Positions 22,262 to 27,493 of a stretch of DNA of 27,493 bases are shown here, piece after piece. The stretch lies in the NCBI GenBank assembly GCA_030838265.1, contig JAUTXA010000273.1, forward strand, positions 1 through 27,493. Reading direction: 5' to 3'. The position numbers and the translations under genes are program-made. Source of the stretch: Actinomycetota bacterium. GTDB taxonomy: Bacteria; Actinomycetota; Acidimicrobiia; Acidimicrobiales; BP-101. The notes under the pieces were generated by a model. It did not search any database. It was not told the origin of the DNA and saw only the letters and a program-made list of their open reading frames with translations. The number at the start of each line of letters is the position of its first letter. Within the stretch, counting starts at the first letter, position 1.

Positions 22262-22990
22262 ATGACGTATTGGGCCCTCAAGTTCGTGCTCTCGCCCATC
22301 CTCCGTTTCCTGTTCCGGATCCGGGTGGAGGGCCTCGAGCACGTGCCCAAGGATGGGCGGGCCATCCTGGCCAGCAACCACGTCTCGTTCTCGGATTCGG
22401 TGTTTCTGCCTCTCGTCCTGCGGCGTCGCATCACCTTCGTGGCCAAGGCCGAGTACTTCGACGACCCCAAGACGGCGTGGATCTTCAAGGCCCTCGGCCA
22501 GATTCCCATTCGGCGGGAGGGCGGTTCGGCCTCCCAGCGCGCCCTCGAGTCGGCTCGCGAGGTCCTCGAGCGAGGCGAGCTGTTCGGGATCTACCCCGAA
22601 GGCACCCGATCGCCCGACGGCCGTCTCTACAAGGGACACACCGGTGTGGCCCGCCTCGCCCTGCAGTGCAAGGCGCCCATCCTGGCGGTGGCCATGGTCG
22701 GGACGCGCGAGGCGCAGCCCATCGGCCAGGTGAAGCCGAAGTTCTTCATGCCCATCACCGTGCGCTTCTCGCGCCCGCTCGACTTCGCCCGCTATGCCGA
22801 CCGCGCCGACGACCCAACCGTGCTGCGCTCGATCACTGACGAGGTCATGTTCGAGCTGCGCGAGCTCTCGGGCCAGGAGTACGTCAATGCATACGCCGTG
22901 CGCAAGGGCGTCGCCGAGGCCTCCGAGCCGGGCCATGTGGCTCAGATCGAGCCCCTGGTGATGCCGGCGATGGCAGCCGCAACCGGCTGA
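22262..22990 (+). CDS. 1-acyl-sn-glycerol-3-phosphate acyltransferase (PlsC family)
   Basis: A 242-residue acyltransferase of the PlsC/LPLAT family that would acylate lysophosphatidic acid to phosphatidic acid at the cytoplasmic membrane. The catalytic H-x4-D motif is NHVSFSD (H40, D45), and the glycerol-phosphate binding block is YPEGTRSPDG (about 117-126) with the FVAKAEYFD and IPIRREGG segments between them. A hydrophobic N-terminal stretch WALKFVLSPILRFLFRI suits membrane association. The acyl donor (acyl-CoA or acyl-ACP) is not visible, and other lysolipid acyltransferases share these motifs. The ATG at 22262 is supported by a well-spaced promoter 9 nt upstream. Confidence 0.88.
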   Translation: MTYWALKFVLSPILRFLFRIRVEGLEHVPKDGRAILASNHVSFSDSVFLPLVLRRRITFVAKAEYFDDPKTAWIFKALGQIPIRREGGSASQRALESAREVLERGELFGIYPEGTRSPDGRLYKGHTGVARLALQCKAPILAVAMVGTREAQPIGQVKPKFFMPITVRFSRPLDFARYADRADDPTVLRSITDEVMFELRELSGQEYVNAYAVRKGVAEASEPGHVAQIEPLVMPAMAAATG

Positions 22991-23053
22991 ACAGCCTTCG
23001 ACAAAGACACCAGCCCGTCGCTGTCACGAAACAGTCGGTTCACATGCGTTTCC

Positions 23054-23059
23054 TACCGT
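23054..23059 (+). promoter_or_regulatory. Candidate -10 TACCGT, leaderless start at 23067
   Basis: TACCGT ends 7 nt before the ATG at 23067 and there is no Shine-Dalgarno sequence in the gap. No clear -35. Confidence 0.45.
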
Positions 23060-23066
23060 TCTCGTC

Positions 23067-23744
23067 ATGGCGACGTTCGTGGTTCGGCTGTGGCTGCCCG
23101 ACCGGCCCGGTGCGCTCGGTGCGGTCGCCGGGCGCATCGGCGCAGTGCGCGGTGACCTGACCGGGATCGACATCCTCGAGCGCGGTGGCGGGAGCGCCAT
23201 CGACGAGCTCGTCATCGAGCTTCCCGACCCTTCCCTTGTCCCTCTGCTCCTCAACGAGCTGGCCGAGGTCGACGGCGTAAAGGTCGAAGACGTGCGCCCC
23301 GCTCCCGAGCACCTTGGCGACCCTCGCCTCGACGCTCTGCTGACGGCGGCCGTCCTCGTCGGCCAAGAATCAACGACGGCGCTCCTCAGCGCCCTGGTCG
23401 ACCACGCCGGCGCCGACTTCGATGCCGACTGGGTCGCGGTGGTTGCGCCCGAGGCGAGCTCCCCCCTCGTCACCTCGGGCGCGCCACCGCCGTTCGCCTG
23501 GCTCACCGCCTTCTTGGCGGGGAGCCGGAGCGCGCATGAGTCAACCGGGGCCGATGCTGGCCCCGACGATGTGGCGTGGGCCGAGCTCGAAGTAGCCGGG
23601 TTGGCCGTCGTCCTGGGTCGGCAGGGGCGCCCGCTCAGGACGCGGGAGCGACGTCAGCTGCAGGCGCTCGCTCTCATTGCCGACGCCCGGTGGTCAGAGC
23701 TCGGCCTACGCCGCTCCCTCGTGGACCATCCCAGCATCGCCTGA
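23067..23744 (+). CDS. ACT domain protein
   Basis: A 225-residue protein with an N-terminal ACT domain (about 2-72): FVVRLWLPDRPGALGAVAGRIG, GDLTGIDILERGG and AIDELVIELPD. This ligand-binding fold usually senses amino acids or related small molecules. The remaining 150 residues look alpha/beta, with GAF-like character (DWVAVVAPEASSPL, WAELEVAGLAVVLGRQGRPLRTRERRQLQALALIAD), a pattern often seen at the end of GAF domains. No enzymatic domain is attached, so a stand-alone sensor or regulatory subunit is likely. It is convergent with glpK, 21 nt apart. The ACT call is firm; the GAF call is tentative. Confidence 0.8.
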   Translation: MATFVVRLWLPDRPGALGAVAGRIGAVRGDLTGIDILERGGGSAIDELVIELPDPSLVPLLLNELAEVDGVKVEDVRPAPEHLGDPRLDALLTAAVLVGQESTTALLSALVDHAGADFDADWVAVVAPEASSPLVTSGAPPPFAWLTAFLAGSRSAHESTGADAGPDDVAWAELEVAGLAVVLGRQGRPLRTRERRQLQALALIADARWSELGLRRSLVDHPSIA

Positions 23745-23765
23745 CCTCGTCCCCGCGGCCCAGGG

Positions 23766-25223
<1,458 letters not shown>

Positions 25224-25226
25224 GAC

Positions 25227-25245
25227 CGGGCACGGTAGTTGCCCG
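25227..25245 (-). promoter_or_regulatory. glpK promoter -10 inside a palindrome
   Basis: On the minus strand TACCGT (25232-25237) ends 8 nt before the glpK ATG. CGGGCA at 25227-25232 and TGCCCG at 25240-25245 form an inverted repeat with a 7-nt spacer that encloses the -10. A repressor bound here would block transcription. Confidence 0.45.
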
Positions 25246-25329
25246 TGCGACCGCGTTTAGAGGTCGGCGTCGGCGGGCACGCGTAGGGCACAGCCAAGCG
25301 TCCACGAGGGACCGGCGGAGGAGCTCATC

Positions 25330-25389
25330 ATGTACATCGGTCTCGGAACCCTGATCATCATCATCATCCTGATCCTCCTGCTCACCTAG
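25330..25389 (+). CDS. 19-residue hydrophobic microprotein
   Basis: A tiny gene encoding a peptide that starts MYIGLGT and continues as an unbroken run of Ile and Leu before a terminal Thr. It is long enough for one membrane span. The ribosome binding site is among the best in the window: GGAGGAG at 25317-25323, 6 nt before the ATG. A TAGGGC at 25284-25289 could be the -10. The stop lies in the loop of a weak hairpin (25376-25381 with 25394-25399) next to the convergent acetyltransferase gene. Similar short hydrophobic proteins are common in actinobacterial genomes; the role is unknown. Confidence 0.65.
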   Translation: MYIGLGTLIIIIILILLLT

Positions 25390-25408
25390 TCACGCAGGAC
25401 ACAGGCAG

Positions 25409-26626
25409 TCAGAACCAGGTCACGGCCCACGGTGCCGGCGACCAGCAGAACGCTGCGGTGGCTTGGCGGAGGGCACCGGCTCGGTGCTCGACCACCAGGC
25501 CAGCCGCGGCAGGGCTCCCCAAGCTGGGGTGACCGAGGAAGGCCGACGCGAGAGTCGAAGTATCGAGCTCGAGGTCGGCCTCCTCTGCTGTCGGCGTGCA
25601 GGTCGCGCCGGACGGCCCCCCCTGCAGGTGCCATGTGCCGCTGTTGGCCGGCAACAGCGAGTCGGTGACGTTGAGGGTGACGTCGATCTCGGTCATGTAG
25701 CTCCGGGCGCTCAACGCCGCGGGGAGGTCGATGATCCGCAGCCACAGCCCTTCGCCGAGCGTTCGCCGCAGTTGGCGCGGGTTGTGCAGCAGGTAGGGGA
25801 GGGGGTCATCGACCGGCCGGTGCCAGGCCGAGACCTTGGTGACGAGATCGATGTTGAGCAAGAACTGCCACAGGGCGCGCTCGGCGTCGGAGTCGAGAGA
25901 GATGGCATCGGCTACAGACAGGTGTCCCTCCGGACCCGACGCCCCCCAGGACCGGTCGATGCGGTAGGTCGCGTACGCCCGCAGTCGGCCAGCCCCGTCC
26001 TCCACGACCACGAAGAAGGCGTCATCGCCCATGAGATCGTCGCGGCGACGGATCCAGAAAGCTTCCTTGCGTCGCATCATCCCCGGGACGACGAGTCGCT
26101 TGTCCTCGTAGAGGCCGTTGGAGATGAACCGCCGGTGGACGAAGTCTTCGACCAGCCTGATCCGCAGGTCCTTGTCGGCCGGCTCGACGGCGAGGGCCGT
26201 GTCGGCCTTGTCGATCTCGACCGCCAGTCGATACGTGGCCATGCCGTATCCGAACCGCCCGTAGATCGGGGCCTCGGTCGCCCACAAGATGGCGAGGGGC
26301 TCGCCCCGCTCGGCCATGTCCGAAAGCTGGCGCTCCATGAGCCGGGTGAGGATCCCACGCCGCCGATGGGTCGGGAGGACGGCGATGCCCTTCACCGCAT
26401 TCGTCCCGAGGTCAGCCCCGCCGGGGACCGACATCGTGGTGGCCATGGCCTCGGCTGTCCCCACGATCACGTCGCCGTCAAAGGTGGCCAGGGTTCGCCT
26501 GACCTCGATCCCCGCCTTCTGACGCTCGAACTGCTCGGCGTCGAAGCGGCTCCCGAAACCGGTGCTGGCCGCCCGGGCGAAGGCCTCGAGCTCGGTCTCG
26601 TCGATGGGACGTATCACAGGCTCCAC
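25409..26626 (-). CDS. Eis-like GNAT family N-acetyltransferase
   Basis: A 405-residue protein with the Eis layout: an N-terminal GNAT domain (acetyl-CoA loop VLPTHRRRGILTRLM, about 85-100), a second GNAT-like domain and a C-terminal SCP2-like fold. Two features known as catalytic in mycobacterial Eis are kept: the Tyr in IYGRFGYG (general acid) and a C-terminal Phe (WAVTWF) whose carboxylate acts as base. Eis enzymes acetylate amines, including aminoglycosides and protein lysines; the natural substrate here is unknown. The start is taken at GTG 26626 (MEPVIRPIDETELEAF); an in-frame GTG at 26617 is almost as good. TAAGAA, 7 nt upstream on the minus strand, is a weak -10. It is divergent from the reductase gene. 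Confidence 0.85.
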   Translation of the reverse strand: MEPVIRPIDETELEAFARAASTGFGSRFDAEQFERQKAGIEVRRTLATFDGDVIVGTAEAMATTMSVPGGADLGTNAVKGIAVLPTHRRRGILTRLMERQLSDMAERGEPLAILWATEAPIYGRFGYGMATYRLAVEIDKADTALAVEPADKDLRIRLVEDFVHRRFISNGLYEDKRLVVPGMMRRKEAFWIRRRDDLMGDDAFFVVVEDGAGRLRAYATYRIDRSWGASGPEGHLSVADAISLDSDAERALWQFLLNIDLVTKVSAWHRPVDDPLPYLLHNPRQLRRTLGEGLWLRIIDLPAALSARSYMTEIDVTLNVTDSLLPANSGTWHLQGGPSGATCTPTAEEADLELDTSTLASAFLGHPSLGSPAAAGLVVEHRAGALRQATAAFCWSPAPWAVTWF

Positions 26627-26768
26627 GGCGTTGTTCTTAGCGCCTGGGCTTCCGACCCAATCGCTTGCCTGGGGACAACTTCGGAAAGTCACAGGGTTTC
26701 GGGGCTATCGGTCCACAGGAAAGGCTCCGTACCGTCATCGGAAACGGGAGACGACGGCGGCTCGTGCA

Positions 26769-26800
26769 GCCGTTCACGAACGCAAACCTTCGCGAACGGC
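26769..26800. repeat. Inverted/direct repeat upstream of the RNR gene
   Basis: 26769-26780 and 26789-26800 are inverted copies with 11 of 12 matches, 8 nt apart. The same sequence contains direct repeats TTCACGAACG (26773-26782) and TTCGCGAACG (26789-26798), offset by 16 bp. This could be a pair of protein-binding sites or an RNA hairpin. Confidence 0.45.
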
Positions 26801-26890
26801 CTCTGACCTGCGGTTTCTCTCACGTCTGTAACTACACACCTGTCGTTCATCCGGTATCTTGTATCTCGCACCGCCAACGGGGGCTGCAAC

Positions 26891-26904
26891 CACAAGATGT
26901 TGTG
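26891..26904 (+). promoter_or_regulatory. NrdR-box-like palindrome
   Basis: CACAAGATGTTGTG is a 5-bp inverted repeat around GATG, 44 nt before the reductase start codon. Its layout resembles the NrdR box (about 16 bp, roughly ACACwATATwTwGTGT). NrdR is the usual repressor of ribonucleotide reductase genes. A second box, usually about 30 bp away, is not clear. Confidence 0.4.
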
Positions 26905-26947
26905 ATGTGGCGCCGGGCTCGACACAGCAGGACTACGGGAGGAAGAC

Positions 26948-27493
26948 ATGGCAATCGCACCGGAGCGGGCCGGGATCGGGATCCACCGCCACTTCACCAC
27001 CGAGGGTCTTCACCCCTATGACGAGGTGACCTGGGAGCGGCGCGACGCCCGCATCACCAACTACCGAGACGGCACGGTTGCCTTCGAGCAGCTGGGCGTC
27101 GAGGTGCCCTCGTTCTGGTCGGTCAACGCCACCAACATCCTCGCCCAGAAGTACTTCCGGGGCAGCCTCGGCACCCCCGAGCGGGAGTGGTCGCTCAAGC
27201 AGGTGGCCGACCGGGTGGTCGACACCATCACGGCTTGGGGCCTCAAGGATGGCTACTTCGTCGACTCGGCCGAGGCCGACGCCTTCTCCGATGAGCTGAA
27301 GCACCTGATCATCCACCAGAAGGCGGCGTTCAACTCGCCGGTGTGGTTCAACATCGGCGTCCGCGACGTGCCTCAGCAATCCTCAGCTTGTTTCATCCTT
27401 GCCGTCGAGGACCGCATGGACGCCATCCTCGACTGGTACAAGGAGGAAGGCACCATCTTCAAGGGTGGGTCGGGCTCCGGCATCAACCTGTCG
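26948..27493 (+). CDS. nrdJ: Class II (adenosylcobalamin-dependent) ribonucleotide reductase, 3' end outside window
   Basis: The first 182 codons of a ribonucleotide reductase. The N-terminal part has HRHFTTEGLHPYDEVTWERRDA, and the reductase core is visible as KAAFNSPVWFNIG, QQSSACFILAVEDRM (with the first active-site Cys) and GTIFKGGSGSGINLS. The arrangement, with a short N-terminus and no ATP-cone at the start, is the long actinobacterial/vitamin-B12 type, which converts ribonucleotides to deoxyribonucleotides with adenosylcobalamin as radical source. GGGAGGA lies 4 nt before the ATG at 26948. An NrdR-like palindrome lies 44 nt upstream, and no cobalamin riboswitch is evident. The cofactor call rests on the N-terminal pattern, as the cobalamin-binding region is outside the window. 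Confidence 0.88.
   Translation, partial: MAIAPERAGIGIHRHFTTEGLHPYDEVTWERRDARITNYRDGTVAFEQLGVEVPSFWSVNATNILAQKYFRGSLGTPEREWSLKQVADRVVDTITAWGLKDGYFVDSAEADAFSDELKHLIIHQKAAFNSPVWFNIGVRDVPQQSSACFILAVEDRMDAILDWYKEEGTIFKGGSGSGINLS

Larger units (their letters stand above)
26627..26947. other. Intergenic regulatory region between the eis-like and RNR genes
   Basis: These 321 bases hold no gene that I can support. They contain the weak leaderless promoter of the acetyltransferase gene, an imperfect 12-bp inverted repeat at 26769-26800 that also reads as two direct TTCRCGAACG repeats, AT-richer sequence near 26855-26866 (TATCTTGTATCT) that is a likely -10 region for the reductase gene, and a palindrome at 26891-26904. 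Confidence 0.6.

Noticed and set aside
26693..26947. Cobalamin riboswitch upstream of nrdJ
   Set aside because: No B12-box-like sequence was seen, and the region is short for the full structure.

Overview
The window is high-GC throughout, with strong codon-position bias, GTG/TTG starts and long shadow ORFs opposite most genes. It looks like one continuous stretch of actinobacterial chromosome. SepH, a PimB-like GT4 glycosyltransferase, QueG, Eis-type and F420/LLM-type enzymes, a baeRF (Vms1/eRF1-like) protein, an ArsA ATPase with a crystallin-like tail and an adenosylcobalamin-type ribonucleotide reductase together suggest an actinobacterium, probably a deep-branching one such as Acidimicrobiia. 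That placement is inference from gene content. No rRNA, tRNA, CRISPR array, insertion sequence or prophage was recognised.

Layout. 1-5382: the end of a NYN/YacP-type nuclease gene, a small Cys-rich protein, sepH with a histone-H1-like Lys/Ala/Thr repeat tail, then an overlapping run queG, GT4 glycosyltransferase and a four-helix membrane protein, followed by a two-helix membrane protein. 5414-9501: a tight run of SRPBCC protein, ArsA/Get3-type ATPase, a 92-residue helical protein and a 717-residue coiled-coil protein that looks like an SMC/Rad50 ATPase without a P-loop. 9560-11624: a baeRF-type protein without the GGQ glutamine, and a ROK sugar kinase ending at a strong hairpin. 11823-15210: small genes (VOC protein, 42-aa basic protein, CsbD-like protein), an LLM oxidoreductase, alaC, and a convergent TetR regulator.

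15275-21973 (minus strand) holds two adjacent genes for large secreted Ig/FN3-like proteins. Each ends in the same roughly 250-residue module of six repeats of about 42 residues (core GY-LDG-GGIH-FG, then PY-GFDIARDL). This is the most striking accessory locus in the window and the best candidate for something little described. 22262-27493: PlsC acyltransferase, an ACT-domain protein, convergent glpK, a 19-residue hydrophobic microprotein with a very good ribosome binding site, an Eis-like acetyltransferase, and the first 182 codons of a class II ribonucleotide reductase. A regulatory region with palindromes precedes the reductase gene.

A recurring regulatory theme is a TAnnnT -10 hexamer ending 7-9 nt before the start codon of at least seven genes. 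This predicts leaderless transcripts. Genes with strong Shine-Dalgarno sequences (for example 9560 and 11823) instead have their -10 about 30 nt upstream. All functions are read from motifs and general family knowledge; no database search was run.
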